From contig JAALGZ010000017.1 in assembly GCA_015227615.1 (NCBI GenBank), positions 1-64,000 of the forward strand: 64,000 nucleotides of DNA. The letters run 5' to 3'. Positions 30,601 to 43,929 of this stretch are shown piece after piece. The number at the start of each line of letters is the position of its first letter. The stretch's first letter is position 1. This DNA is from Labyrinthula sp. Ha. Lineage: Eukaryota; Sar; Bigyra; Labyrinthulida; Labyrinthulaceae. Both the position numbers and the translations under genes were made by a program. The notes below the pieces were generated by a model. It was given only the letters and a program-made list of their open reading frames with translations. It was not told the DNA's origin and searched no databases.

Positions 30601-33600
30601 GGTAGATAGTGATGCAGCCAAGTTGCATATGAGCATCTTTGAACAGATTGACTCTCAACCTTTCCAATGTTTACTAGATATCTTATTTTAACTCCTCTAA
30701 CTGAATCAACTAATACAAATTTATATTCTTCTGAGTGTTGCATAACCCAGTAACGATGGATTAATATTAAATTGATCAGTGTCGTATCTTCAACTTCTTG
30801 TCATATTTTAACAATTTTTTCATTTATTTGTAGATTTTCCATAGTAGTACTAAGTTATATGTCAACTCTTTCCTCATGATGATTGATGAATTCATCAAAA
30901 ATCCATGTATTTATTTATTTTTAATTCATTTAAGTTTTAAGTTAGCGAAAATATCTTGGATCTTTACATTGATCGCTGAGATAACCATAAAGATTTTTGA
31001 ACATGGATCCAATAGATAGTTTCTTCTCTTTTTCATGTGATTATAAATAATATGATTTTATTGAGTTTTTGAAAATTATAATCACTTCTCTAAAAACGAT
31101 GTCTAAAGTATTTGATTTTGAAAATAAAGTTAATGCAATTTCTGCAATTTTTCTGTTTCTCATAATTTTCTATCTTTAAGAGCTCTGATTGCATTAAAAT
31201 ATAAGACCGTAAGATTTTTCAGGTAGCAAATGTATGCATGTCGGCAATTTCTAGAAAGTAGCAACTATAGCTAGTATATTACTTTAATCCGACATTGTGG
31301 CTTTATCTGTGTTAATATTTAGTGCTTCTGTATCACATTCAACAATAATTTAGCTTTCTTTATCCATGATCACGAATTCAAACCTGATTTCCTTTGGGAA
31401 GTAATCAACTTCAAGATGAAACATAGAATCAAGAGAATTTTCTGTAAGTCTATTTGTTGTGTAAATTTAGTTATAATCGTGTAAAGTTTAGATAATCTTC
31501 GTTAAATAGTTTTTTCAAAGCTAACCCCTGTTAATCTAAGTATGGTATTAAATTTTAACTTAAATCTTCCGTTTATCTTAATTCATTTATTACCACAATT
31601 CATTAACATAACGAAATTGTCATTTCAGAATTATTAGTATTGTGTTACCTTATTCAACTTACGCTTAATTAGCTCATTCGAAAATAAAACTCCTCTAAAG
31701 AAGTGGTTTAGTACAACCAATGACGCAGAAATAAGGATTCCAACAACCTCTAGACTATGAATAAAGTTTTGTTGTTTGTCTTTTGGCTCCTGATTTTTGA
31801 AATACTATGTACCTTGACTTCACGATCACTATGATTTTGGCTAACTTCGGTATGAAAACTTTTCATTTTTACTGAATGAAAATTAAGATTAATGCGAAAT
31901 TTATAATTTTTTAGATAACTATATTGAATTACACTTTTTTGTTTCTTGACATTCCTATCAAGAATGACTATGCTAATTACTAGCCAAACAATGAAAATGG
32001 CACGTTTCCCCACTTAAATTGCCCATGTGCTTCGGTTTCAATGTTTGGGAACATATCTTTCATGGCAAAAGCTCTAACATATATCCATGCCTCTAGATTA
32101 TTTGTTTTTGAGCTTTTCGAGGATCATTTCTTCTTAGGGGAACCCTTGATTTGGTATTGATTTTGTGTTATTTTTAATTCATATATTTTACATTGCAGTA
32201 CACAATTATATATCCTAGCCTCAAAGTCTTTGCTAAGTATAGAATCTCAAAATTCGGCCATATAGCTCCAGTTCAGGCTCCACCACCTCAAAATTTTGAT
32301 TAATTATAATTATTTTTTTCTGAGCCATGTGATTACCTTATTTTTCACGCAGCCGACTAAATTCCGTGTGTTTTTTGGCATATTCCAAAAGCTCGACCGC
32401 AACTTGGAGAAACATAAATTCTCACTATTACAAGCTTTGATAAAATAATAATGGTACCAACTTCACCAATTTTGGAAAATATTGAAATTTTCATCTCTCT
32501 AGCTGTTCTGAACACTTGTACTTATGAATTTTGCTTTGATTACCTTTGCCGTCTTATATCACTCAGAAACACTTGATACGATGTACTAAGACAATAATTA
32601 GTAACCATCAGATGTCCAGTACTAAAATCCTGTACAAAAAAAATTATTGCTTGTACAAGCAGTATTGAATAATTCTGGTTGAAAAACAACTGTGAATTGG
32701 TCCCCGGAATGTTCCTCTGACCCCTCTTCATTATCGCATATAATACATACACTCTGAAGAAAGAAGACATGTTAAGTATGGTTAGCTATTTACTTTCCAG
32801 AGAGCAATTATTGTAATCAGCGACAAACTATTATAACAAGATAAAACTATCTAATCACCGTGTATAATTTTACGAAATATAAGACCAAACATGACTTCCT
32901 GGGAAAACAATTGTAAGCACTAATATTGGAGGACGTGGTTTCTTACATTGGTGTATTGTACGTCAGTCTTTGTTTGTTCCATACACTCAAATTGCTACAT
33001 TTTCCATATTATTACTCTACTATAACACAAATCTAAAAGAAAGGGAAACTTTATAGGACAATTCTTGATTGAACGCAGTGGTTTATCTCAGCTAGAGCTA
33101 AAATTTGAATCTTAGTAACTGACAATGATTAATTAATATTAGACATTAGTCCTATTTCAAGCGTTGTTAGGGTTTGATGCGGACAGATTTAAGTTATTGG
33201 GATTTTTCTTTTACTGATTAACAACAGCTAATACTCTTGAAAGGTTTTGAGCTCAGGTCAAAATAATTTGAAGATATAACATTACCTATACATATAACAA
33301 GCAATGTTAACATGACGCTGATAATGAGTGTGAGCCCAATTTTTATATTTATATTTTCATTCCTAACTATTAATATTACTATAGACATAAAGTGCAAGGC
33401 GAGGAAAAGTCAAGTCAGTTTTGAAAAATTTAGATGGAGGTAAATATGGGTCGCAATTCACTACAAATCTAAAACTAGATAACATCTAATCGCTTCGAGA
33501 TATCATTGAGCTCCGTCAAAATTCATTATTCTCTTAAATAATTAATCAATTTTGTGAAAAAAACAGCTGAAACCAAAAGTAATCTCCTAAAGAATAAAGA

Positions 33601-36600
33601 TATAAGAGTTAGTTAAGTGTTGAAGAGCTATCTAAGCACAATAGGAATACTTAATCATCACTTTGATGATACAAATACTGCAAGACCCAAAATTCATGAT
33701 TTAATTCTTCAAGAATCACTGCGAAAAAAAAATACTTATGCCGATAGAATGAAAATGTACAAAATCCACATATTTTTATAGAACAAACTCTTATATATAT
33801 TCCCCACTATAGTAGTCAATTGTTGAAATTATTAATTTCAAGATTATGTTTATGAGACTTGAAAACTACTTTGAGAATTTTGGTGGGTTGAAACATATGT
33901 TAGTAGATGGCGCGGAAGCACTGGTCTCTAATTACAGCGCAAATTTAGCTTTGTATCTTGAACCTATGGAACCGGACGGTGTGCAAATAAAGTATTTCAG
34001 TCATTTTGCAACGTCTTTCCTTCTGTAGCAACTATGCTAATTGGAACCCTTGTTTTTTTGGTTCGAGGGGCATTGTGATCTATAAATGTTGGGTACTTTG
34101 AAGGTCTTCCAAAACTTGATTTAGATTTAAGCAACATGTGGGGTATATATATATATATGTATTCAGAGTTATCTTAATTTTCATACATGTATGAAATAAT
34201 GAAATATATTTAATGTTACAACTAACCCCGAAAATGTGGTCACTTTCTAATTGGTTCAGTTAACATGTAGAACTAGTCCAGGTATTGATAAAATGCGTTG
34301 CTTCTCTAAAGTGAATGATGCAAATCTGAATTCTTGATCGACTCCTTACATTACAATACCAGAGTGTGTAGAAAATAACATATTTCAATAAAATCAAATA
34401 TCAAATTCATCGTTGCAATTAGGAATCAACAGAGTCAAGAGACGAGATGAAACATCAGCCTCATCATACGTTTGGATGTTGCGTCATTGAAAATACTGAG
34501 AACTAATCATCTTTTGTATGAGAAAAGTAGAGAGAAAAGCTGCAGATTTTCTATTGAATATATTCATCGCAAGATGAATATTGGCTCAATATAAAAGTGT
34601 TAATTCTAGAAAAATATACAACTTCCCAGCAGATGTCATAGGCGTATGTATGTAAAACTTTATAGAAAATATACTTCAGGAGAGATAATACTTTAAAGAT
34701 AGAAATATGAATGCCATTCACTGCATGAAGTTGTGGTGTGAGAAAAAACGAGGAAGACTGGTGAGAGATACGATAATTTCAGCTTAGTTTGAGAACAACT
34801 GCCCTAAAATTAACAAGACTTGAACATACCAATGGCAGAACACTTTTTTGAAAATATCTTTTTCCCGAAAAACAGTAGATACAGAAAAGAATGACGATTA
34901 TTGGAGAAAAGTATTTGCAACCCTTTTCGCATGAAGGATTCACTTCAAAATAGTTCAGATGGGAACTATTACAGTCTTGATAAGAATGTGGCGGAAATGA
35001 TGTCAACAGTAATTTCATCTAGACAGCAACGTACCAGAAGGTTAACGGATTGGACTGAAACATGTTGTTGCTGAAATAGTTCTTATCAGTCATTCATCAA
35101 AACAAAAATAATCAAGATTGCAAAAAAGCGCGTAATAAAACTAAGTTCACTCGTTCTCAGTAAATTTTTCGAGTTTGTGAAAGATTACTGAACTCAAAAA
35201 AATCACATTGAAATGGTGAAGACGTTTGAAAATCTAATGCATATACAGCTGCTTTTGTATGATACCTGCGTTCATAGTGAAGATCAGTTAGATTTATAAA
35301 ATGGAGCTCTTTGACTCTGGAGAAAAAGAAAAGCAAAATGAGCAAAAAGAGGAAGATGGTGGAAATAATACCAGATTGCAAAAATCTTTAATCAGTTGTT
35401 TTGGTTTTTAATCACTTGAATGGTGATTCAAGAAGTACCTGGGTTGTCAATGATGGCCGTGGTTACTGGATCATCTGGAAATCATTTGAAAAAGCTAAAA
35501 TTTCTTTCCTAGACGAGATTGACTTCATTAACTTTATTGTCAACAAGGCTTAAGATCTCTTATATTTTTCCACCAGCAGAAAAAATTGCATCATGATGTT
35601 AAAATTGAAGCATTTCCCAAAAATGTTTCTCCATCCTTTGCTGAGAATGTTGTATTGCCTAAACAATAGGGATAAAAGTAATGGTGCTTTAACTTTTTTT
35701 GGCCAAGAAAAACTCAATTGGTTTGGAATTTATAAAATTCCTTAGCAGCTCGCCTACCAGCCTTTCTTGATCGATTCGCAAAGTGTTTTTAATATTTTTT
35801 ATTTAATTTTTTATTTCACTGTGATATTGCTGATATGTTTAAGTTTCCAAGTACCTGAGTCTAAGAAGTATTGAAGGAAGCAAAGAACTTGTTGAGAACG
35901 GGTCAAATTAGTGTTCTTGTCAATCTTGCTGTAATTTTGATTCTATTTGTTTTTATGAACGGCCGATATGGACTGTTTAAGCAAAAAACAAATTTAAGTT
36001 AAGTATCTTCCGTCGTAGAGAGGTGAAAGGTAAATAGAGTTACGTCGGTATTTCCGTTAATCTTTCAATAAATTATCTCTTTAAATTCAGTTACTTTAGC
36101 TTGAATGTAAGAAGTGTGGCCAATTATCTTCGGAATCTAACCCCCCCTACTTATCAATGTGCAGGAGAATCTTATAAAAACTAATTACCGGGACATATCT
36201 CAAGAATTGAAATAATTGATTCGTGTTCCCAGTGTAGATCACCATCCTTTAATAAAAGTTAATTGCAAGTTCAAATGAAAAGCTAGGTAAGTGAATGGTA
36301 GCATCCAAAGGAAGAAAAGTAAAGTCTGTCCCCTTTGGTGTTAACTTTTAGGAAATTATTACCTTTCCTCTTTCCCAGGGAACCTCATTCTTGGATGATC
36401 TGCGATGTTTAGATAAAAGTCGTGTAGTCTTTCCAAAACTTGTGAATCAGACTTAAGAAAAAATTAAAAGGCCATAAAATCATAACAATTTCTCATCAGA
36501 GTTTGTTCAGAGGCACTGGTACCTTCACCAGTAAGGACATATATTGTGTTGCATAGTTCCGTTAAGTAAGTTAGCTATAATCACAACTCACTTTAAATTT

Positions 36601-36941
36601 CCTTGTAAAGCATCCCTTTCTGTTTCTTTGCTGAAGATAATTCTTTAACTTCATACACGTCACATCCGCTTGTTTGTTTGATTTTTTCTCGTGAAATAAG
36701 TGTCATCCACTTTAATGATAATTCGCGAGAATTTCATTTGTTTCTTCTGAGGTTAAAATAATTGAGTTCAATTTCTAGAATACAAATAAATATGTATGAT
36801 AAGGTTTCTCTAGCCTCAAGTATATGTAATATCCAATTTTTTCCTTGCTTGTTGCTACTTTATCCATGTAAATAACATTAATTCATCATCTCATATCTAA
36901 TTTTTCAATTTGTATTTACTGGTTGTAGAAATGATGATTTG
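24698..36941. other. Gene-poor AT-rich stretch, 12 kb
   Basis: No convincing gene is visible. Short open stretches of 60-90 codons occur (25,955; 26,918; 30,525; 33,846; 34,779) without recognisable families. A possible ankyrin remnant lies near 25.2-25.4 kb. The stretch at 33,846-34,028 is somewhat richer in G+C and protein-like (YSANLALYLEP), but I could not assign it. No tandem repeat arrays or RNA genes were recognised. Confidence 0.45.
25160..25390 (-). pseudogene. Possible ankyrin-repeat remnant
   Basis: Two reading frames on the minus strand carry ankyrin-like pieces: NDIDIINLTCKTGNKYFRRN in one, and DLHVIELLRTNVNLNAKRE in the other, which resembles the helix-turn ...VVELLL..GADVNAKD. 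The frames differ, so a frameshift or splice would separate them. The resemblance is short and could be coincidental. Confidence 0.2.
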
Positions 36942-37076
36942 TGAAATACTTCCCAGCAGTTTCGAATTACCACTGGGAATGTTTGTATCTCTTGAAAAAT
37001 TTATCTCGCTTGCATTGCGTATTAACGCTTAATTCGACAACTGCTAACTATGTAACATCATCATGGAATTACCCCA
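36942..37076 (-). repeat. 3' LTR (135 bp)
   Basis: TG...CA ends, about 87% identical to the repeat at 43,930. On the minus strand it is preceded by a purine-rich AAAGGGGCAA, a reasonable polypurine tract. Confidence 0.85.
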
Positions 37077-37129
37077 TTGCCCCTTTAAGGTCAACTCCAT
37101 GATCTCAATCTAATTCCTGAACGCAGCCG

Positions 37130-37790
37130 AAGTATATTTTAGCTCATCTCCGACCATGAGCCTTTTTTTGCCACTTCAGGCTTCCTTCCAAAATTTTCTA
37201 TCTTCGCGCATCCTCTGCAGCATGCTTCAATTCTAGACCTCAACTCGCGAGACTTGATACTGCCCGGTTTTCTGGGTGTCAAGATCACATCGCTCTCTAA
37301 ATATGCTTGCATCATCATCATCGACAACTTTCCCCTCTAGAAGACTATACACTCTTCCGTCACTCTGGCCATCAAGTTTCTTGGTCCATGCTGAACTAGC
37401 TTCTTCTCCAAAAACTTTACCCATACGATGTGGCACTTCTCTCGATTCCCGGCTTGCCTCATCCATTGTCTAACTAGTGTTCCTTTGTTCTTCGCTACCC
37501 AGTAGAAGACGTGGCCCCTAGGAACTAGTCTACTTGTTGGTATTTTCTTGATCTCTTCATCAGGAAGTGTCTTGTGCTTCAGTTTCACTCCTCGTGTAGG
37601 GTTTGCCGACGCGATGTGCCAAGGTGGATTGATAATCATCGTCTCTGTCATACCAAATCCTATTCTCAGCATCGTCCTGATCACTTCGTCCCAATTTAAA
37701 GTCGTAACATTTGCATCAATAGCGTATGCTCCTGGTGGAAGAACCAGTCCTGTTCCCAACGAGATATCTTTATCGAACACTTCATAAATT
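37130..37790 (-). pseudogene. MT-A70-like adenine methyltransferase part of the LTR element (fossil)
   Basis: Conceptual translations show, in the family's order, an NPPW motif (family signature DPPW), a segment like the METTL3/METTL14 'IP.L...G.IFLWV...' core (here KKIPTSRLVPRGHVFYWV), an IVWVK-like strand, and near the end KIENFGRKPE, like the family's RKIELFGR. MT-A70 enzymes methylate N6 of adenine in RNA or DNA. This part lies inside the LTRs, on the element's strand and within about 65 bp of the 3' LTR, so it was element cargo. It is decayed here. Confidence 0.75.
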
Positions 37791-38204
37791 CAGTACACCC
37801 TAATGCATCTCGTCTTTATTCCGTCGCTACCTCTCATTGTGTACTCATCTCGGCCCAGTTTCGACATCCTTCGTGACCTAAACTCCTCGAGGATCTCTCC
37901 CAATCGCTTTTTCTTCTCGGCTTTCTGCATTTTAAAGCACCTTTGTTCCGCGACTTCTTTTTATAGCTGGTTAATTGCATTATCTATATTCAGGCTCTCG
38001 GAAAAAGTACGTTTTCTGTATTTGCTTCTGATCTTAGCCATCTTCAAGTATTGCAGGGATTCCATTTTCTGTTTGAACGTCGTATTCTTCCTATAAAATA
38101 GAATCTTTTTTACCTCCGGCCTACTCCTAAGTCCAAGTCTCTTCAGGTTAAACCATTTTTTGCCAAAGACTCCCATCTCGGGATCACTCTCGTCTTTTCC
38201 TTAT

Positions 38205-38500
38205 AGAACTAGACTCTATACCTCTGACCATTGTATTTCGCTACCTCCCTCGTATCGGGTCTCAAAAATCTATACTCGAATATCGACTGCTTTCCCAGTA
38301 AGTGCTGAACCCTGGAATACAATGCTTGATTTAACCTTCCAAGTAGGTAGTTCTTGCTCATAATCGCAGTATAGTTTCCAACTCCATGTTTCCTTATTGC
38401 CCCTATAAGAACCTTGTCCGCGTAAATATCCCAGAACCTTGCCAATCTTGCTCTCTCTTGTCCAATTCCTAGGTGGAGCAGTGCTTCCTTGGTCAAACTA
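38205..38500 (-). pseudogene. SANT/Myb-like DNA-binding part of the LTR element (fossil)
   Basis: A single helix-turn-helix-like unit is seen: FW..YADKVLIGAIRKHGVGNY, then a TAIMSK..LLGR segment and a final helix ending RVQHLLGK. The spacing and the KHG-G-[WY] signature resemble SANT/Myb repeats. It sits between the chromodomain-like and MT-A70-like parts. Confidence 0.6.
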
Positions 38501-38715
38501 TCCTCTCACCTCCTTTTGAAGAACCTTCCCATCAGTTTCTTCACATCCTCCCAAATTACTTCTTGCGGCTCCCAGGTGTCGTCCTTCTGGGCGAAGCCCT
38601 TCCACCTCGTACACAGCTCGTATCTTCCATTTTCATGTCTTAAATCAATAAACCCTTGGACCTCCAGCAGCCCCCGCATTCGAAGCGAACTGCTTCCTAA
38701 CTTCAACACTGGGAA
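38500..38715 (-). pseudogene. Chromodomain-like part of the LTR element (fossil)
   Basis: The translation shows a chromodomain pattern: a first strand with a polar run, YELCTRWKGFAQKDDTWEP (compare Y.VKWKGY....NTWEP), and a C-terminal helix. In chromoviruses this domain follows the integrase and directs integration to marked chromatin. Confidence 0.75.
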
Positions 38716-38989
38716 CGTACCCCTTCAATTCATATCATAGAAGCCGTGTAGCGTGTGTATTGACCTTCTTCTCCTGCATAGATTCCAATTTTTAGACGTT
38801 CCCCGATAGTTTTTTCACCAATTTATACATGCCTCTCTATTTGAGCTTCGATTTAAACCGGTCAGTATGAGTTTCTGCTCTAGAGAGTATAGCTCAATCT
38901 CCTTCCCCCAACTGCACCATTATAACTGCTTTCTTGTTGTTCCAAACTGCATTCCTCTTGTTCCTTAGTAAAGCTGTGTGATTGTATAT

Positions 38990-39830
38990 GCTCTGTCAAT
39001 CCTCCTCCAGCTTAGTTCGCATCCCTTGGACATTCCTTGTTACTTCTGTGATATCTTCAGGTGTCCTCCAGATGACCTTCTTTGTCTTTTTATCAATCAG
39101 CGGCAAGGCCCAGTCTTCTTTGCTTAGCATGGTGTCCTCGTCCCTTTGAAACATTATCACTTCGTTGGGTGATAGTCCATCATTAGCAGACGATGGACTC
39201 TTGTTCATGTAATACACTACCTGCTCGAGCAAATCTGGTCGTTCGCCCTCCTCAAGACGGTACTCGCTTAGGAAGGATCTCAGGTACTTCGATATCGGTC
39301 CATTTGTAGTTTCAACACCTCCATTAGTAAAGGGACTGTAACTAATCACGAATTGCTGTGTAAACTTAAAGAGACTTTGCATCTGACTAAATAGTTCATT
39401 ACAGAAATGACTGCAACGATTCATAAACAATATGAAGTTTTGAACAAATCCAACACCATTCCTCCACCTCAGCAGGCTTCGGGTTGTACCATATTCCGTG
39501 TACTCCTCGTGGTGTGTAAGCTAGCACTTCCTTGGCAGGGAATCCACAATTACTAAAATGTACCTCTTTTTTTTTTCAATATATAAATAGTCCATGAGCA
39601 GGACTTCTCTTGGCCTTAGCCCCAGCTGAGTAACAATTCTTGGTCTTCTTATTAATTTTGGTTCTTTCTCGTAATGGAGGGATTTCTTTCTTACCTTACG
39701 GATCATCTCTCTCAAATCCTTATTCTTAACTGGTTTGAAAGTGTACTTTGCCTTAAGTGCCTGTAGCTCCCTTTGTTCTGAAAAATGTCCTTCGCTACAG
39801 TGATTGTGTAAGATTAACTTAGCCATTAGG
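38990..39830 (-). pseudogene. Integrase part of the LTR element (fossil)
   Basis: Pieces recognisable as retroviral-type integrase: a His/Cys zinc-binding N-terminus (LHNHCSEGHF), the first core strand with aspartate (LLMDYLYIEKKKRYILVIVD) and the later core helix region with the SPFTNGGVETTN segment. Broken. Confidence 0.75.
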
Positions 39831-40199
39831 TTCTCATGTATCCATATATTCCCCCTCTCTTTTCACAATAAACCTTCTCCTCTCTTTGACAAGTTTCCTC
39901 TCATCTGGGGTTAATAGTCGGCTGTATTTCTGTGCCTTTCTAACCTATGCTTCGGATAATGGATTCCACTTCTTCTTGAACAGGTGATTGAACATTCCAA
40001 TTCTGGCGTCATCTAGTTATTTTAGCTATTTCTTAGCTTTCTGTGTCGCTTTTACTGCATTGGCGGATCTCCTAGTTATCATCCTTACCTTCTGCCCGAT
40101 CTCAATCTAGCCTTCATCATATTCAAACTCTTCTAGACCTTCTGTTCTTACAACTGGTTTCTCACTGGCTGCTTGCTCTCCTGGTAACTGGACTTCGTT

Positions 40200-41580
40200 T
40201 AAGCTATTTTCGCTTCCTCACCTGCTCAGCATGTCGGCAAATACATTCCTCATTCCTTCTATGTGTCTGACCGCAATATTAAATATTTGCATCATCAAAA
40301 TCCACCTACCCAGTTTGTCCATATAGATTCTTTTATCGGCCGCAATATGTAATAATATGTAGACCAAGTTCTTCTGCTCAGTGAAATAGTTTCAAGGAGT
40401 GGGATGACCAAGTATCAAGTAATCTAACCTAAAAGTGCAGGCAAGCATAGGATAAATTTCCCTGTTGCTAATAGGTCACTTCAATTGGTAACCAGTAAAT
40501 TTCACAGAGAACAACGCAATGAATTTATATTATTGTTCCAAAAAATGTTCATAAATTCACTCCTGCTACACTGCGTTACCAGAAAACTCTAGAATAATTC
40601 ACTTGAATTCAAAAATATGTTCAAATCCAATCCTTGGTCATATGTTACTGAAAAGCATATTTGGTACTTTTGAAACATCTTTTAGGAAACTATCCTAGGT
40701 TTCCTTCAACTTTTTGTTACGTTTTAGTGTTATATTCCAAGCCTTCAGTCTCGTCATTGATCCCGTTGGATCAACTGATTCTGTCAAACCTGCTCTGATC
40801 TTCAAAAGCTTTGGTATTGTGGAACTTAACCATGACGCCAGATAAACTATTTCAGCTAACTTATGGTGGTACTTTGACTTGCTTGTTCTGGGTATCTTCC
40901 TGTAGTATTCAGGCAAAAAACTCCATCCTGAACCTTTCAATGCTCTGTCACAGTATGTAACTTTTCTCGCCACAAAGGGGCATTTCATTGGGGACATTAT
41001 TATTCCCCATCCTCCTCAACTGTTTGAGAAACGCTATAAGTACCTGAACATACTTTTCCTCCGAGCTCATGAAGAAACAAAAATCATCTATCCACTGGAT
41101 CATGCCATTGGGCGTATTGGTATAACATCCAGTGTCCTTTAACATCTCTTCTACAATAAGCTGCTGGAGCAGCATTGGGATATTTGTCAAGCCTTGAAGC
41201 AGATACACTGGCGATAGACTGTTCCACATGGCGTCATCAGGCCAAAGTAATTTCTTACTCCCTTCCTTCACCGGTACCTGATCGTACCCTGAACATATGT
41301 CAATGCGTCCATCAATTAACCCGCCTCTGGTATGATTGGGTTGCTGCTCCAAAACAAGAAGTTTCTGTGCTCTTTTTACCGTCAAAGTGTTTATAGGTTT
41401 CATATTACCCTCGAGTCTGAGCTTCGCAGGATCTTTCTTAGGTACCGCGAATATTCTAGCTAAGTAGTTTGACTCTATCTTCTTCGCCAGTCGAATCAGG
41501 TACATCTTCTTCATCATAGCCAGCTTATTCCTTAACCACACCACCATCTGTGCTCCTACTGCTCTAGCCTTCATAGTTAT
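40200..41580 (-). pseudogene. Reverse transcriptase and RNase H part of the LTR element (fossil)
   Basis: Gypsy-type RT core pieces are visible (FAVPKKDPAKLRLEGN, RIDICSGYDQVPV, IQWIDDFCFF), followed by connection/RNase H pieces that end with RWILMMQIFNIAVRHIEG...FADMLSR, like the family's RWALRLQEFDFEI..PGKENVVADALSR. Broken. Confidence 0.8.
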
Positions 41581-41919
41581 GGACTCTGGAGCATTCTTTT
41601 TTAGGACAAACTTAACAGAAGACAGCTTGCTCAGTACAATTCTACTCTGTGGTAGCGCAAAACATTTTTAATATAAAAGTAGAAGGTCTTGAATCTTATC
41701 AACAAATCCCTCTGAAGACGGCATGATCCTTCTCATCTCCTTTATCTTGGCCCTTATCTCGGTCTTAGCTTCCTCTTCCTCGCCCACGTATGTTTCCAAT
41801 TCCTTCAGAACCTCTTCCTCCATCTCTTCAATAGGGATAACTATATTGTCGCCACCACTGGGGTCCTCTAAGTCCTCAAGGTCATCACCTTCGTTTGGGT
41901 CCTTAAATCTTACTGGGTG

Positions 41920-42810
41920 CTCTCACGGCAGTCCCAGCTGTTCCATGAGTCTTCTCTGCCTTATTCTCTCTTGAAGGTCTTTTTGTTCTTCCTCTGAAGC
42001 TCTTCCTTCCTTCTCCTTCTTTAAAGACTCGCCATCTCCATCAGCTCTTCTTAATATTATTCCCGCTACCTCGATACTATTTGTTGCTACCACTTTTCTC
42101 TTTTCTGGAGCCTCCTTGTTCATTTCCTCTTCTGTCAAATTCCTAAGTATCTGCTCCGACAAGCAATCGAAGTTTTCCAATACTCTTCTCCCAATAAATA
42201 TCTCCGGGAATTCTGAATCTACAAGGAATATTCGGGTTTGACCGAAAAATGTAGACCCTTTCTCGTCCGCGAGGGTCCGCAGTTCTATAAAACCTTCTTT
42301 CGGCGCATATACTATCGTTTTCTTGTCTGCTAAAGATACTGGTATCGGCGAGCGTCGCTTCATTCTTGGGCAAAAGTCACCAAATAAATCTAATCCAGCC
42401 AGCGTATGCGTAGCTGCACTATCCATGCAACCCTCTACTACAACCCATGTCTCTTTTATGGAATCCAAAGCTTCTATTTTGGTCGTTCTTTCTGTTCTCG
42501 TTCACTTCACAAATATGTTCCCTACACTTCTGTCCCTGTATCCACTTCCCTCTTCAACCTTCGCACGCGAAGCGGACGTGCCTGAGGAACCATCTTCTTC
42601 CCTCGCGTCTGCGGTCAGGTTATCCTCTTCTGTATCCTCTTTTGGTTCTAAAACAGTTTGCCCTGCTCCACCTTTCTTCTTTTTCTCTCTTCCTTCTCGT
42701 TTGTCTTTGTTGTTGACAGAGTTCTTTTTGTTGTTTTGTGGACAGTTGTGGGCTATGTGGCCCTTTCCTAAGCACTTGTAGCACTTCAAGTCGGGACATT
42801 GAAGCATAAG
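41920..42810 (-). pseudogene. Zinc knuckle and protease part of the LTR element (fossil)
   Basis: A CCHC knuckle (CYKCLGKGHIAHNC) lies near 42,740-42,790. A retropepsin-like start (GCMDSAATHTLAG) lies near 42,400-42,440. The order fits the gag-to-pol boundary of a Ty3/gypsy element. Broken. Confidence 0.7.
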
Positions 42811-43309
42811 GTGTGTTACAGAACCACATATTCTGCGTTTCTTTTTCCACTACATTCTCTTCTTCCCATTTCCTCTGAGAGGACGCTGTGGTTGTTCTGT
42901 CCTACGGTTTTTCTTCTCCAACTCTTCAATTTTCCTATTTAATTCCGCAACCCGTACTTGTGCGTTTCTGGAAGAGAGAGTTTCCTGCTCACTGATTTCT
43001 TCTTCCTGCGCTCCCTAATCTTAATGTTCTCGACTGCGGTGTAGCTCTCCATGGCCTTGCTAAACTTGCCTCACGTGCTAACTTCAGGGTTTTCTTTCTT
43101 GAAATCCGCGTAAGACATTGTAACGTAGGGTGGGAGCTTCTCCACTAGAGTTCTCAACATCTGCTTCTGGACCGTTCGATTACTAACTCTTGTGGTCCCT
43201 ACCAGATCTCTAACCTTCTAGATGTACCTCTCCAGGACTTCCTTTCCGGTAAATGCGCCATTAGGCCGTTTCAGCTCTCCCCTGAGCTTCCCCAATGCCT
43301 GAGTCTGGT

Positions 43310-43900
43310 GCTACCCATTGAGAACCTCGAGGTGGAGCTTCAAGTAGTTCATGATCGCCTCGTCGTCACTGATGTTCACCTCCTGAGCTTCCGCTAGCTC
43401 CAGAATATGGATTGACATCCAATCTGTGACGCTAATGTCAGCGCCGGCTACTCTGGCACACTTCCTCATCTTCTCCATCCTTAAGACGAACTCGCCCAGT
43501 TTGTCCCTGTCCAGGGCATCATGTTTTTGGATCTTCGGGGGTCGGAATCCCCCTCTACTGCCCACGGCTTCTCTACCTAGTGACGCGTGGATGCTCGTAG
43601 CCATGTTCAGCCTCCTAAACTGGTTCATCATAGATGTGAGGAACTCATCCGCCGTGATGCTTCCTAAGGGAGACCCAGGGTCAGAGACTCTCCCACCTCT
43701 AGGATCTTCCGCATCTGGCTTAGGACCCACTTGAGGTGGTACTTCCTCCACCACCCTGCTCGGTGATTCCGGATCTGAACCTACATGACCCCTCCCTGCT
43801 GTACTCTCTGGTATTTCCAGTCCACGTGCGCTTCTAGGTCTAGGTACTCGAGGCCTCGGATTGCCTTTTTCGTCTAATTCATAAAATTCTTCACTCATTT
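43310..43900 (-). pseudogene. Gag part of the LTR element (fossil)
   Basis: A Pro/Arg-rich N-terminus is followed by a helical region typical of Gag capsid. It begins about 30 bp inside the 5' LTR. The family call rests on position, composition and the zinc knuckle further downstream. Confidence 0.6.
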
Positions 43901-43929
43901 TCTATACTCTTTTCGCTAAGCTATAGCTT

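Noticed and set aside
33846-34028. Possible integrase-like fragment (ENFGGLKHMLVDGAEALVSN)
   Set aside because: The resemblance to a DDE core strand is too short, and no flanking element structure or second motif was found.
40375-40690. Possible foreign insertion inside the LTR element between RT and integrase
   Set aside because: Translations in this interval match the expected RNase H region, so the gap is simply decayed element sequence.
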